This document shows, one piece after another, positions 18,324 through 27,012 of a stretch of DNA of 37,585 bases. Where the stretch lies: assembly GCA_024228575.1 (NCBI GenBank), contig JAAETH010000711.1, forward strand, positions 1 to 37,585. The letters are read 5' to 3'. A model generated the notes under the pieces. That model was not told the origin of the DNA and did not search any database. It saw nothing but the letters and a program-made list of their open reading frames with translations. The stretch comes from Actinomycetes bacterium. GTDB lineage: Bacteria; Actinomycetota; Acidimicrobiia; Acidimicrobiales; Poriferisodalaceae. Numbering within the stretch: position 1 is the first letter of the stretch; the number at the start of each line of letters is the position of its first letter. The translations under genes and the position numbers were made by a program.

Positions 18324-21287
18324 CTAGCTGACAGCGAGCGTCGAGGTCACTGTGATCGTGTCGTTGACCACGGCGGCGATCCTCTCGACGGTGGCGTCGG
18401 AAAGTGTTGCTCCAGAGGGCAGGCAGATTCCACGTTCGAACAATCGGTCAGAACACCGGCCACCGATCTGTTCGGCACCGGCGAACACCGGCTGCTGATG
18501 CATTGGCTTCCACGCCCGACGTGCCTCGATGCCGTGGGCGTTGAGCGCATCACACACCAGTTCTGGTGCAATTCCGTCCGGGAGTTCGGCCACATTCAGC
18601 CAGGAGTTGGGGCGATCGGTGACCCCGGTTGGGAACCATGAAACCTCGATCTCCGACCGGTAGAACGCGCTGATCTCGCTGCGACGTTCGATGATGCTCT
18701 CGAGCCTGCCCATCTGTGCCACTCCGACAGCGGCCAGCAGGTTCGACATCCTGTAGTTGAAGCCCCGCTCGACGTGCTCGAAGTGTGGTAAGGGCTCGCG
18801 GGCCTGGGTCGACAGCTTGCGAGCATGTTCGATCTGGTCGATATCGCCGAGCAGGGCACCACCACCTCCTGTCGTGATGATCTTGTTTCCATTGAAGCTG
18901 AGAACGCCGAAGTCTCCGTGGGCGCCCGCATGTCGACCACAGGCAAGGCTGCCGAGGGCTTCAGCGGCATCCTGGATGAGGGGGATGCCGTAGCTTTCGC
19001 ACAGTGGCTTGATGGTGTCGTAGTCGGCGCAGAAACCGTAGAGATCGACGGTGACGACAGCGGCCGGTAGTCGCCCCATCCGCTCGCGCGAGCTGAGGAA
19101 TTCGGCCAACAGGACCGGATCGAGGTTTCCCGTCCTGGCGTCGGAATCACAAAAGATCGGGGTTGCGCCCGTTTGAAGGACAGCAAATGCCGAGGCTGCA
19201 AACGTGGCGGTCTGAACCACAACCTCGTCGCCGGGCCCAATACCGTGAAGATGAAGAGCAAGGTGTAGCCCAGCGGAGCCACTGCTGAGAACAAGCGCAG
19301 CGGGCACATCGAGGTAGTCGACCAGGTGCCGTTCGAACTCGACAACACTTGGCCCTGTGGGAGCAATCCACCCCGAGTCGAACGCATCGAGCAGCGAGCT
19401 GCGCTCGGCCCCGGTCATGTCGGGAGGAGAGAGGAAGGTCCGAACTGGCGACGTGATCGGAGTTGGGCGGATGGGTTTGTACTCCGCGGCATCGCGGAGC
19501 TCGGCTCTGAGCAGGTCATCGTCGGCGATGAGAGCGAGATCGCATATGTCGGACCAGCCGACTGGGGGACAGGTTGCATGCCACATCAGGCCGGTCTCGT
19601 TCAGCACCACCGGCTCCTCGACACCGGTAAGCCTCTCGGTCATCTTCTCGCCGGGCCGCAACCCTGTGATCTCGATGTCGAGGTTCTTGCCAGAACTCTC
19701 GATCATCTGACGGGCCACGTCCACTATCTTCACCGGCTTGCCCATCTCGAGGATCATCACCTCGCCGGTTCGCCCGATGTCGCCGGCCGCGATGACGAGG
19801 CCAACAGCCTCCTCGACGGTCATGAAGTACCGCTCGATCTCGGGATGCGTCACCGTGAGAGGCTCGTCCATCTCGATCTGTTTGGCGAACGCGTCGAGGA
19901 CCGAACCCCTGCTGCCAAGGACATTCCCAAAGCGAACCGAGAGGTACTGACGGTCGGGATTCTGCGACTTGTTCGCCGTGAGACGTTCTGCGAGGCGTTT
20001 GGTGAACCCGAGAACGCTGCTGGCGTCGGCAGCCTTGTCGGTACTCACGTTGATGAACCGCATCGCCTCGTGAGCAGACGCCTCTTCGAGGAGGTTGTGG
20101 GTGCCGCCAACATTGGTCTTGAAACCTTCACCGGGTGCAGCCTCGAGCAGGGTCAGATGTTTGAGCGCTGCTGTGTGGAAGACGATCTCTGGATGCCAGG
20201 TACCGAAGACAGCGGCCATGCGGTCGCGGTCGCGGATGTCGGCGACTATGAGCGAATCGTCGTCCAGCAGAGCACGCCCTTCCATCGAGAGCTGCAGAGC
20301 ATGCAGTGCCGATTCGTCGCGATCGAGCATCAGGACCTTGCGTGGATCGAGACGCGCAAGTTGCCGACACAGCTCTGACCCGATCGATCCGCCGGCACCC
20401 GTCACGAGGATGGTCTTCCCAGCGACATAGCGGCCGCACTGATGCAGGTCGAGATCGACCTGCTTTCGCCCGAGCAAGTCGGCCGGCGTCACGTCGCGGA
20501 TGTCGGAAGCCGAGACAACCCCGCCGCGAGACATCACCTCGGTCATCGTCGGAAGAACGCTGACGTGCAGCCCGAACGACCGCCCGAGATCGGTCAATTC
20601 GCGGATCAGGCCCGAGCGTGCCGACGGGATCGCTATCAGCAGGTGTTTGGCAGAGTGTTCCTCGACGAGGGCGCCGAGCTTCTCACGCCCACCAGCGACA
20701 GCGATGCCCCCAATCTTGCGACCGTGCACACGTTCTGCGTCGTCGAGCATCGCCACGACGCGATATCGGCCGATCTCCTGGGAAAGAGCCTCGGCGATGT
20801 GTGCTCCACCGAAGCCGGCGCCGAAGATGATCATCGGCTCACCCTTGGCCCTGAGAAGGCTGTTCATCTTGTCGCGATGTGCACGCCATGCGACGCGGGC
20901 AATCGTCTGCGCCGCAAAGGCCACGAGGGCGGAGCAGACACACAGGAGTATGGCGCGCCCGAACCCGAGAGCGGTCGCAACAAGGCCGGCCACGAGAGCA
21001 CCGGCCAGGACAGGAACCGTCAACCTCAGCGTTCCGGTGGGTGACCCGAGCGCCCAGATCGAATACAAGCCCACACGGCGACCGACCAGCACCGACACAC
21101 ATCCCGCGGCCAGACCCACGACCAGACGGCCTGCGATCGACTCAGAACCTGCCTCGAGTCCCAACGCCGTCGGCAGGATCAGAACCACCACGATCCAGAC
21201 CAACAAGTCGAGAAGGGCCACCAAGCCGTCGCGATGTCCCCTGACCCAACCCATCTCAGAATCGAGCCGGTTCACCAGATTGTGCAT
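18324..21287 (-). CDS. Fusion: membrane-bound NDP-sugar 4,6-dehydratase (PglF/WbpM-like) + DegT/DnrJ aminotransferase (PglE-like)
   Basis: The single protein of about 987 residues joins two consecutive bacillosamine-pathway enzymes. Residues about 20-135 are four membrane helices. Residues 150-280 are a first Rossmann-like domain. Residues 290-580 are the FlaA1/WbpM-type dehydratase (GAGGSIGSEL at 297; STDK at 415-418; Lys430 in GFTKR; RFGNVLGSRGSV; GLRPGEKMTE). Residues about 618-985 are a full-length DegT aminotransferase (SSGSAGLHLAL; QDAAEALG; PLP Lys802 in SFNGNK; RGFNYRMSNLLAA). It would turn UDP-GlcNAc into the 4-keto-6-deoxy sugar and then UDP-4-amino-4,6-dideoxy-HexNAc. Both parts match the usual lengths of the separate enzymes. 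The start is uncertain: ATG 21287 is used, but GTG 21341 or 21314 and ATG 21254 are possible. It is first in the operon with NRPS and PKS. Confidence 0.9.
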   Translation of the reverse strand: MHNLVNRLDSEMGWVRGHRDGLVALLDLLVWIVVVLILPTALGLEAGSESIAGRLVVGLAAGCVSVLVGRRVGLYSIWALGSPTGTLRLTVPVLAGALVAGLVATALGFGRAILLCVCSALVAFAAQTIARVAWRAHRDKMNSLLRAKGEPMIIFGAGFGGAHIAEALSQEIGRYRVVAMLDDAERVHGRKIGGIAVAGGREKLGALVEEHSAKHLLIAIPSARSGLIRELTDLGRSFGLHVSVLPTMTEVMSRGGVVSASDIRDVTPADLLGRKQVDLDLHQCGRYVAGKTILVTGAGGSIGSELCRQLARLDPRKVLMLDRDESALHALQLSMEGRALLDDDSLIVADIRDRDRMAAVFGTWHPEIVFHTAALKHLTLLEAAPGEGFKTNVGGTHNLLEEASAHEAMRFINVSTDKAADASSVLGFTKRLAERLTANKSQNPDRQYLSVRFGNVLGSRGSVLDAFAKQIEMDEPLTVTHPEIERYFMTVEEAVGLVIAAGDIGRTGEVMILEMGKPVKIVDVARQMIESSGKNLDIEITGLRPGEKMTERLTGVEEPVVLNETGLMWHATCPPVGWSDICDLALIADDDLLRAELRDAAEYKPIRPTPITSPVRTFLSPPDMTGAERSSLLDAFDSGWIAPTGPSVVEFERHLVDYLDVPAALVLSSGSAGLHLALHLHGIGPGDEVVVQTATFAASAFAVLQTGATPIFCDSDARTGNLDPVLLAEFLSSRERMGRLPAAVVTVDLYGFCADYDTIKPLCESYGIPLIQDAAEALGSLACGRHAGAHGDFGVLSFNGNKIITTGGGGALLGDIDQIEHARKLSTQAREPLPHFEHVERGFNYRMSNLLAAVGVAQMGRLESIIERRSEISAFYRSEIEVSWFPTGVTDRPNSWLNVAELPDGIAPELVCDALNAHGIEARRAWKPMHQQPVFAGAEQIGGRCSDRLFERGICLPSGATLSDATVERIAAVVNDTITVTSTLAVS

Positions 21288-21390
21288 ATGTGTGCGTACG
21301 TGTGTTGTCCTCACCGCTCTCCGTGATATCACCCACAACACAACTGCGCAACAATTCAGGACAACGCAACGGCCGAATCGTCACGCCCAA

Positions 21391-21409
21391 CTGGAGATCA
21401 GCGCTCCAG
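21391..21409. promoter_or_regulatory. Inverted repeat in divergent promoter region of the amino-sugar genes
   Basis: CTGGAG-N7-CTCCAG is a perfect 6-bp inverted repeat in the 239-base gap between the dehydratase-aminotransferase fusion and the phosphoglycosyl transferase, a plausible shared operator. A TTGACA at 21451-21456 could be a -35 box for the plus-strand gene, but I see no good -10 at the right distance. Confidence 0.3.
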
Positions 21410-21526
21410 CCCGACTTTTGCCTGGCGTGCAAATCTCACTTAGCGTAGTCTTGACATGTGTGTGTGGGTGTTGAAGCAACACCGGCCCACCAGAAGACTC
21501 CCACCTCACATACAGAGAATGGAACC

Positions 21527-22189
21527 ATGGTAGAAACGATGACGAGACACGTGACAGGTCCTGACGACGCTGCCTCGGTCCGGCCGGTGCCGATCATCCC
21601 AACACCGTGGTGGAAACGCACATTTGACATCGTGGCCGCCATCGCAGCTCTCGTGCTGATGGCGCCCGTCGCTGCGGTCACGGCGGCTGCGATCAGGCTT
21701 CTCATGGGCAATCCTGTGATATTTCGCCAGGAGCGCGCCGGCCTCGGTGGCGAGACTTTCTGCATACTCAAGTTCCGAACACTGCTCGACTCCACCGACG
21801 CGGCCGGCAACCCGTTGCCCGACTCAGAGCGCCGTCATTGGTTGGGCGATCTCCTCCGCAAGACGAGCCTCGATGAGATCCCGACCTTCGTGAACGTCAT
21901 CAGGGGCGACATGAGTGTGGTCGGACCACGACCACTCTTCGTGCGCTATCTCGAGCGCTACTCCGACGAGCAGGCGAAACGACATCAGGTACGGCCCGGC
22001 CTCACCGGGCTCGCCCAGACCAGTGGGCGAAATGACGTCTCGTGGGACGAACGATTCGAGCTCGATCTCACCTACATCAACTCGATGTCCCTGCTGCTCG
22101 ACCTACACATCGTTGCCCGCACGTTCAAGACGGTGCTTCGAGCCGACGGGGCAGATGGTTCTGTCACAATCGGCGAGTTCGGCATCTGA
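21527..22189 (+). CDS. Monotopic phosphoglycosyl transferase (PglC/WecA-replacing initiating sugar transferase)
   Basis: This 220-residue membrane enzyme transfers a phospho-sugar from a UDP-sugar to undecaprenyl phosphate, the first step of a lipid-linked glycan. One re-entrant hydrophobic helix spans about 34-58, preceded by WWKRTFDI. The catalytic core follows: IFRQERAGLGG, FCILKFRT, LRKTSLDEIPTFVNVIRGDM with the Asp116-Glu117 dyad, SVVGPRPL, and RPGLTGLAQTSGR. The small size without the extra N-terminal helices of WbaP places it with PglC. UDP-diNAc-bacillosamine is the PglC substrate, which fits the divergent dehydratase-aminotransferase fusion. I chose the ATG at 21527 because the conserved part follows and GAGAATGG lies just upstream; an ATG at 21458 would add 23 residues. 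Confidence 0.9.
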   Translation: MVETMTRHVTGPDDAASVRPVPIIPTPWWKRTFDIVAAIAALVLMAPVAAVTAAAIRLLMGNPVIFRQERAGLGGETFCILKFRTLLDSTDAAGNPLPDSERRHWLGDLLRKTSLDEIPTFVNVIRGDMSVVGPRPLFVRYLERYSDEQAKRHQVRPGLTGLAQTSGRNDVSWDERFELDLTYINSMSLLLDLHIVARTFKTVLRADGADGSVTIGEFGI

Positions 22190-22279
22190 GAGCAGAAGTC
22201 CGACATCACAGGCGACCCATCTCGGTACCGATCGCTCAGCTGTGACACCCTTTGCACTGAGCTGAGGAGTACCTGGGCG

Positions 22280-23272
22280 ATGACGATGATGCGTGCGACC
22301 CGAATGGTCGATATCGGACGAATGATCTGCGAGGAGATCGACATTCCCGAGATCGACGACGGGCAGGTCTTGGTCAAGAGCGAGATGGCCTCGATCTGTG
22401 GCAGCGACCTCCACATCGTGATGATGGGCGCGGGTATCAACCATCCGATGCCCTGTCCCCATGGATATCCGGGGCACGAGGGGATTGGCCAGATCGTCGA
22501 CAGCAACGTCGAGGACCTCGAAGTCGGAACACGGGTGCTCACGTTTCCCATGCCCCCTGCGGGCGAGTGTTTCAACGAGTACCAACGAGTCGGCGGTACG
22601 TTTTGCACCCCGCTGCCCGACACGGTCGTTCCTCGAAGCAACCTCCTGATGGCACAACAGCTCGGCACGGTCGTGTTTGCCCGCAGGATGTTCCCGCGCG
22701 ATGTCGAAGGCGAAACGGTCGCTGTTGTCGGTCAGGGATCGGCAGGCCTGTTCTGGACCTACCTGCTGAAACGTGCGGGTGCCGCAAAGGTCATCGTCTC
22801 GGACTACTCCAGCGCCCGGCTCGCCCTGGCTGGGCGGTACGGCGCCGATGTTTTGGTCAACGCTACCGATGCCTCGATCGAGGAAGCGATCGCCGACGAG
22901 ACCGCCGGCGTCGGCGCCGACTATGTGGTCGAGGCCGTGGGCCGCTCCGACACATTCCTCGAATCCGTCGACCTTGCGAGGATGGACGGCGAACTGATGT
23001 GGTTCGGCCTGCCGAGCACCGATGGCGCCATCCCGATGCACTTCGGTCGGTTCTTTCGCAAGCGGTTGAAGGCGTCGTCGACCTACGGTGCCCAGTTCGA
23101 ACCCGATGCCGCCTCGTTTCGCGAGGCACTCGACCTGATCGCAGGTGGAGAGGTCGACGTCGCACCCCTGCTCAGCCACGTCTACGGGATCGAACAGATC
23201 GACGAGGCGATGCACATAGCCCACGAACCCGAGGACACGGGTGCTCTCAAGGTCTCGATCGATTTCTCCTGA
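22280..23272 (+). CDS. Zinc-dependent MDR-family alcohol/polyol dehydrogenase
   Basis: The 330-residue protein belongs to the medium-chain dehydrogenase/reductase superfamily. The catalytic zinc site is visible: Cys40 in ICGSDLH and His66-Glu67 in GYPGHEGIG. The Rossmann loop reads VVGQGSAGLFW and is followed by VIVSDYS (an Asp at the end of the second strand, favouring NAD). The four-cysteine structural zinc loop is absent: the region around 95-115 has only scattered Cys residues. It would oxidise or reduce a sugar, polyol or threonine-like alcohol; the exact substrate is unknown. GGAG lies about 11 bases before the ATG, and later in-frame ATGs exist. It sits 90 bases after the phosphoglycosyl transferase, so it may be read from the same promoter, and 131 bases before glgX. 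Confidence 0.78.
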   Translation: MTMMRATRMVDIGRMICEEIDIPEIDDGQVLVKSEMASICGSDLHIVMMGAGINHPMPCPHGYPGHEGIGQIVDSNVEDLEVGTRVLTFPMPPAGECFNEYQRVGGTFCTPLPDTVVPRSNLLMAQQLGTVVFARRMFPRDVEGETVAVVGQGSAGLFWTYLLKRAGAAKVIVSDYSSARLALAGRYGADVLVNATDASIEEAIADETAGVGADYVVEAVGRSDTFLESVDLARMDGELMWFGLPSTDGAIPMHFGRFFRKRLKASSTYGAQFEPDAASFREALDLIAGGEVDVAPLLSHVYGIEQIDEAMHIAHEPEDTGALKVSIDFS

Positions 23273-23403
23273 GCCCGGCGGTGTTCCAACACTCTCAGGT
23301 CGAGATCCTGTAGGTCTCTCGATTGCGGCCGATTGGAACGAGTTGGACAGCGCCCGGAGCTTCAATCCCGAACTCCCGCCGACCGTCTAGCCTGTTGCGA
23401 CCC

Positions 23404-25551
23404 ATGACGTATCTCAGAGACCCGGCCCCCGAACGGCACGACACCTCTGCCATCTGGCCCGGTTCGATGTATCCGCTCGGCCCCACCTACGACGGTGATG
23501 GCACAAACTTCGCGGTGTATTCCGAGGTTGCAGACCTGGTCGAGCTCTGCCTGATCGATCCCGACGGCTCCGAGCGCCGCATCGCCCTGCCCGAGACGAC
23601 GGCGTTTGTTCACCACGGCTACATGCCAGGGGTGCAACCCGGCCAGCGCTACGGCTACCGGGTCCACGGACCGTGGAGTCCCGCCCAGGGCCTCGTGTGC
23701 AACCCGTCGAACTTCCTCGTCGATCCGTATACAAAGGCCGTCTCTGGCCACGTCGAGTGGGACGAGGCGCTGTATCCGGCCGATCCTTTCGACGGCGACG
23801 TCATGAACGACAAGGACAGCCTTCCGTTCATGCCCCACTCGGTCGTCGTCGACGACAACTTCGACTGGGAGGGCGACAAACCCCCTCACGTGCCACTGCA
23901 TCGCACCGTCGTCTACGAGACCCACGTGCGCGGGATGACCATGACACATCCCGACGTGCCAGCCGGCTTGCGCGGTACCTACGCCGCCATGGCTTCCAAG
24001 CCGATCCTCGACTATCTGGTGAATCTCGGAATCACCGCCGTCGAATTGATGCCGATCCACCAGTTCGTCGACGATCACTTCCTGGTCGACAGGGGACTGC
24101 ACAACTACTGGGGCTACAACACACTTGCGTTCCTGGCCCCTCACGGCGCGTACTCGTCGTCTGGTGACACCGGCCAACAGGTGACCGAGTTCAAGGCGAT
24201 GGTCAAGGCCTTCCACAGCGCCGGCATCGAGGTGATCCTCGACGTGGTGTACAACCACACGGCCGAGGGAAACCACCTGGGACCGATGATGTCGCTGAAG
24301 GGGTTCGACAACGGCCAGTATTACCGGCTCAGCCCCGAGAATCGGCGCTACTATGTCGACTTCACCGGCACGGGCAACAGCCTCGACATGCGTCACGTCC
24401 AGACGCTGCAGCTGATGATGGACAGCCTGCGCTACTGGATCCTCGAGATGCACGTCGACGGGTTCCGATTCGATCTGGCTTCGACTCTGGCCAGGGGTCT
24501 ACACGACGTCGACCGATTGTCGTCGTTCTTCGACCTGATCCATCAAGACCCCGTCGTGAACCAGGTCAAGCTCATCGCCGAACCGTGGGACGTCGGTCCC
24601 GGTGGCTACCAGGTCGGCAATTTCCCACCACTGTGGTCCGAGTGGAACGCCAAGTTCCGTGACGGTGTGCGCGACTTCTGGCGCGGCGCCGACGAAACCC
24701 TGGCCGACTTCGCGTCGCGCATCACCGGAAGCTCAGACCTGTACGCCTGGTCGGGTCGGGTTCCTTCGGCCAGCATCAACTTCGTCACCGCCCACGACGG
24801 ATTCACGCTGACCGATCTCGTGTCGTATAACGAGAAACACAACGAGTCCAACGGCGACTCGAACAACGATGGCGAGTCACACAATCGATCGTGGAACTCT
24901 GGGGTCGAAGGCCCAACACACGATCACACGATCCGGACGGTTCGCAACACGAGGAAACGATCGATCCTCACCACCTTGCTGCTGTCGCAGGGTGTCCCGA
25001 TGTTGCTGGCGGGAGACGAGATCGGCAAGACCCAACACGGCAACAACAACGCCTATTGCCACGACTCCGAACTCTCGTGGATCGACTGGGACTCAGCCGA
25101 CAGCGAGCTCCACGACTTCACTACAAAACTCATCAGGATGCGCCGCGATCACCCGATCTTCCGGCGAAGGCGCTGGTTCGAGGGTCGACCTATCCACGGC
25201 GACCACGTCACAGACATGGGATGGTTCCAACCCGACGGAGCGGAGATGACAAGCGACGACTGGGCGGTCGGTTACGCGAGTTCGCTGAGTGTGTTCCTGA
25301 ACGGCAAGGCCATCACCCGTCGCGGCCGGCGTGGCGAGCGTGTCGTCGACGACGACTTCCTGATGATGTTCAACGCTCAGGGTGCCCCGCTCGAGTTCTC
25401 CCTTCCCGTCCCTCTGTCCGAACGGTGCTGGATGATCGACATCGATACGGCCCGACGCGTCGACGGGTCAGAGGTCGTCCAGCCGGGAGAGTCGATCCCT
25501 GTCGGACCGTGGGCCACGGTCGTGCTGCGCCGCGAAGGGAACACAAGGTGA
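23404..25551 (+). CDS. glgX: Glycogen debranching enzyme GlgX (isoamylase type)
   Basis: This 715-residue GH13 enzyme cuts alpha-1,6 branches of limit dextrins during glycogen breakdown. The N-terminal CBM48-like domain begins YPLGPTYDGDGTNFAVYSE. The catalytic barrel has all four GH13 regions: DVVYNHTAEGNHLGP, GFRFDLAS (nucleophile Asp357), LIAEPWDVGPGGYQVGNFP (acid/base Glu393) and VTAHDGFTL (Asp465). LVSYNEKHNESNGDSNNDGESHNRSWN is the typical GlgX loop. Length fits the family. The frame is open to 23323, but family similarity begins near YPLG, so the ATG at 23404 is used; the ribosome site is weak. The last four bases overlap the glgA start (GTGA), which points to translational coupling. 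Confidence 0.93.
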   Translation: MTYLRDPAPERHDTSAIWPGSMYPLGPTYDGDGTNFAVYSEVADLVELCLIDPDGSERRIALPETTAFVHHGYMPGVQPGQRYGYRVHGPWSPAQGLVCNPSNFLVDPYTKAVSGHVEWDEALYPADPFDGDVMNDKDSLPFMPHSVVVDDNFDWEGDKPPHVPLHRTVVYETHVRGMTMTHPDVPAGLRGTYAAMASKPILDYLVNLGITAVELMPIHQFVDDHFLVDRGLHNYWGYNTLAFLAPHGAYSSSGDTGQQVTEFKAMVKAFHSAGIEVILDVVYNHTAEGNHLGPMMSLKGFDNGQYYRLSPENRRYYVDFTGTGNSLDMRHVQTLQLMMDSLRYWILEMHVDGFRFDLASTLARGLHDVDRLSSFFDLIHQDPVVNQVKLIAEPWDVGPGGYQVGNFPPLWSEWNAKFRDGVRDFWRGADETLADFASRITGSSDLYAWSGRVPSASINFVTAHDGFTLTDLVSYNEKHNESNGDSNNDGESHNRSWNSGVEGPTHDHTIRTVRNTRKRSILTTLLLSQGVPMLLAGDEIGKTQHGNNNAYCHDSELSWIDWDSADSELHDFTTKLIRMRRDHPIFRRRRWFEGRPIHGDHVTDMGWFQPDGAEMTSDDWAVGYASSLSVFLNGKAITRRGRRGERVVDDDFLMMFNAQGAPLEFSLPVPLSERCWMIDIDTARRVDGSEVVQPGESIPVGPWATVVLRREGNTR

Positions 25552-26927
25552 GAATCCTGTTTGCGACGTCGGAGATGACCCCGGTCGCGCGAGTCGGCGG
25601 GCTCGCCGAAGCTGCTGCAGGACTGGTCAAGGCCCTGCGTGCTCAAGGCCACGACGTCGGCATCGTCATGCCCGACTATGGCGGCACCGACCTCGCCGCC
25701 CAGCACACGATCGATCTCGATGTGCCCGAGTGGGTCGGGCCGTGCCACGTGCGCCGCGGCATCCATCCGGTGCTCGGCGACCTGACGCTCGTCCACACAG
25801 CGGGTATCGATCGTCCCCACCCCTACACCGACGAACACGGCGAGGGTTGGTCGGACAACGACCGCCGGTTCATGGGCTTCTCGGCAACGGTCGCCGCTCT
25901 CAACGACGTCGAACGGCCAGACGTCCTACACCTGAACGACTGGCACACCGCTGCTGTGCTCGGACTGCAGACGGTCGCGACACCCAGCGTGCTGACGATC
26001 CACACGCTCGGATACCAGGGGACGATGGACGGCTCTTGGCTCGGCGTCATGGGAACCGGGGTCGAGCACTTCGAGTGGTTTGGCGCGTGTAATCCCCTTG
26101 CCGGTGGTATCGCTCTGGCCGATCGGGTCGTGGCTGTCAGCCCGAACTATGCAAACGAGATCCTGACCTCCGAGGCGGGCATGGGCCTCGACGGACGCCT
26201 GCGAATCCTCGGTGACAGGCTGGTCGGCATCCGCAACGGAATCGACGTCGAGATCTGGAACCCCGCCACCGATCCCCACACCGCCGAGCCCTATGACGCC
26301 ACCGATCTGGCAGGCAAGGTGGCCTGCCGGGCCCAGCTTCACGACATCGCCGGTTGGGCCGACTCGAACCACCCGATCATCGGTGTAGTGACCCGGCTCG
26401 TCGAGCAGAAGGGCCTCGACATCCTCAATGGCACCCTCCGCTTCCTCGACGGGTTTCCGGCAAGGCTGTTCGTCCTCGGCAGCGGGTCGGCACAACTTGC
26501 GTGGCAGCTGCGACAGGCCGCCGACGATGCCCCAGACCAGGTGTTCTTCTTCGACGGCTACGACGAGCCGCTCGCTCACCAGATCTTCGCCGGTGCCGAT
26601 CTGTTCGTCATGCCGAGCCGTTTTGAACCGTGCGGCCTGGCCCAGATGCAGGCGATGGCCTACGGCACCATCCCCGTCGTCACCGACGTCGGCGGGCTTC
26701 ACGACACGGTCATCGATGCCGACGCCGACCGGGCGAACGGAACCGGATTCATCTCGAAATCGGTCGACGCCGCCGGCGTGGTCGACGCCTTGCACCGCGC
26801 TGTCAGGGCCTACCGGCACTCGGCTCGCAGGGGTGGAATCCAGCGCCGTGGCATGGGCCACGACTGGTCATGGGTAACCCCCGCCAGACGCCATCTGGAC
26901 CTCTACGAGCAGGCGCAAGCACGATAG
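25548..26927 (+). CDS. glgA: Glycogen synthase GlgA-type glucosyltransferase
   Basis: This 459-residue GT5-type enzyme adds glucose from ADP- or UDP-glucose to growing alpha-1,4-glucan. The N-terminus reads RILFATSEMTPVARVGGLAEAAAGL, the start of GlgA, but the usual Lys of KTGGL or KVGGL is Arg here. The acceptor-side motif LHLNDWHTA and the donor-side VTRLVEQKGLDIL and MPSRFEPCGLAQMQAMAYGTIPVV are intact. The start is the GTG at 25548 inside the GTGA overlap with glgX; the frame is open much further upstream, but that part lies within glgX and reads as a shadow. With glgX it makes a small storage-glucan unit. A strong hairpin follows 27 bases after the stop. Confidence 0.88.
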   Translation: MRILFATSEMTPVARVGGLAEAAAGLVKALRAQGHDVGIVMPDYGGTDLAAQHTIDLDVPEWVGPCHVRRGIHPVLGDLTLVHTAGIDRPHPYTDEHGEGWSDNDRRFMGFSATVAALNDVERPDVLHLNDWHTAAVLGLQTVATPSVLTIHTLGYQGTMDGSWLGVMGTGVEHFEWFGACNPLAGGIALADRVVAVSPNYANEILTSEAGMGLDGRLRILGDRLVGIRNGIDVEIWNPATDPHTAEPYDATDLAGKVACRAQLHDIAGWADSNHPIIGVVTRLVEQKGLDILNGTLRFLDGFPARLFVLGSGSAQLAWQLRQAADDAPDQVFFFDGYDEPLAHQIFAGADLFVMPSRFEPCGLAQMQAMAYGTIPVVTDVGGLHDTVIDADADRANGTGFISKSVDAAGVVDALHRAVRAYRHSARRGGIQRRGMGHDWSWVTPARRHLDLYEQAQAR

Positions 26928-26954
26928 GCACTCGACTGCCGGTTGTTCTGAACG

Positions 26955-26995
26955 CGGGTGTCGGACCGACCACGAGGATCGGTCCGACGAACCCG
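26955..26995. terminator. Strong hairpin, likely bidirectional terminator
   Basis: CGGGT and GTCGGACCGA pair with TCGGTCCGAC and ACCCG: a 10-bp perfect inner stem with a 9-base loop and a 5-bp outer stem separated by a 2-base bulge. It lies between the convergent glgA and secreted-protein genes. There is no clear T-run. Confidence 0.65.
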
Positions 26996-27012
26996 GGAGG
27001 GTTCTGTTTCAG

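Noticed and set aside
21281-21306. TG-rich short repeat near the start of the fusion gene
   Set aside because: The run is too short and irregular to call a microsatellite or phase-variable tract.
21451-21479. Sigma-70-like promoter from TTGACA
   Set aside because: The -35 match is perfect but no acceptable -10 lies 16-18 bases downstream, so I did not list it as a promoter.
22103-23365. Minus-strand frame of 420 codons opposite the dehydrogenase
   Set aside because: The plus-strand dehydrogenase has intact zinc and cofactor motifs; the opposite frame is a shadow caused by GC-rich codons.
24891-25547. Apparent N-terminal extension of the glycogen synthase
   Set aside because: The extension overlaps the end of glgX in another frame and is not protein-like; GlgA homology starts exactly at the GTG at 25548.
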